A DNA stretch of 64,000 nt from Vanilla planifolia (Eukaryota; Streptophyta; Magnoliopsida; Asparagales; Orchidaceae): NCBI GenBank assembly GCA_023846275.1, contig CM043869.1:40512737-40576736 (forward strand), read 5' to 3'. The translations under genes and the position numbers were made by a program. Position 1 is the stretch's first letter; every line of letters starts with the position of its first letter. Below, one piece after another: positions 63,621 to 64,000 of this stretch. Below the pieces are notes generated by a model. That model saw only the letters and a program-made list of their open reading frames with translations. It was not told where the DNA came from and ran no database searches.

Positions 63621-64000
63621 GTTTGCTTGCTCCGCCTTCCTTTTGATGTAGTTGGTTCTTTGCTAATTTAGTGAACTTTGCTTCAGCATGTATTTGGATG
63701 TTGTATTTGCTTTTCTGACAATTTGCTTAAATCATTTCATCATTTTTGACTTGAAAAATGTTAAGAAAAAAAATGAAAAGAAAGGAAAAGAATGCCAAAA
63801 TTTATTTTGGAGAAGCCTCTGGAGAACCCACGTTCGTGATTTAGACGCAAAGGATGGTAATCTTCTCCCTCTTTGAGTCCTCATAGTCTTTCTTGTACAG
63901 TATAATATCTCTCGGGCCCTATTTGTTTTGGGATTAAAATTGGGTTAGTGTAAACCAGCCAAAACCACCAGCAGTTGAAATGCATACTCACGTTGGCCCC
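63621..64000 (+). other. Start of TIM50-like intron 1
   Basis: It follows the splice donor. No second exon beginning with a YTLEE-like motif is seen before the window ends. Confidence 0.5.

Overview
The window looks like nuclear DNA of a flowering plant. Genes are sparse and split by GT-AG introns, intergenic DNA is very AT-rich, decayed Ty3/gypsy retrotransposon fragments are scattered through it, and the recognisable products (AP1/FUL-type MADS box, TRM1, pi21-like HMA protein, TIM50) are plant-type. A monocot, possibly banana-like, is my guess from the overall texture; the sequence does not prove it.

Layout. About 1-11 kb: AT-rich DNA with a decayed gypsy RT/RNase H fragment (3.2-3.9 kb), then the first exon of an AP1/FUL-type MADS-box gene on the minus strand (11046-11230); I cannot find its other exons here. 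About 11.3-31.3 kb: repeat-rich DNA with a second decayed gypsy RT (16.3-16.9 kb), a cluster of about six LTR-like repeats in inverted arrangement (17.0-18.65 kb), a tRNA-Ile(AAU) gene with a changed invariant T-loop base (21139-21212), a three-unit tandem repeat of about 190 bp (25.1-25.7 kb), and a CpG-rich probable solo LTR (about 26.5-27.95 kb). About 31.66-41.93 kb: a complete 12-exon TRM1 gene for tRNA (guanine26-N2)-dimethyltransferase, 601 residues by my splice model.

About 44-54 kb: two tandem copies of a heavy-metal-associated (HMA) domain gene on the minus strand. Copy 1 is intact (3 exons, 256 residues, proline-rich, C-terminal CaaX box). Copy 2 has lost the original start codon, the first splice donor, most of the proline-rich region and the CaaX tail. 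A decayed gypsy integrase lies between them on the minus strand.

About 54-62.5 kb: a second segmental duplication. A small two-exon gene for a predicted plastid-targeted single-span membrane protein (62042-62523) has a truncated upstream duplicate keeping its promoter and first exon (56352-56487) but not its second exon. Between the copies is an 11-12 unit, 21-bp minisatellite. The window ends in the first exon of a TIM50-like mitochondrial import gene (63347-63620).

The genes are unrelated housekeeping, developmental and stress or metal-binding loci and do not form a pathway. The main story is local duplication followed by decay (HMA pair, plastid-protein pair, TRM1 intron 9 repeat, minisatellites). 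I see no bacterial-type operon, CRISPR array or obvious multi-gene novel system.
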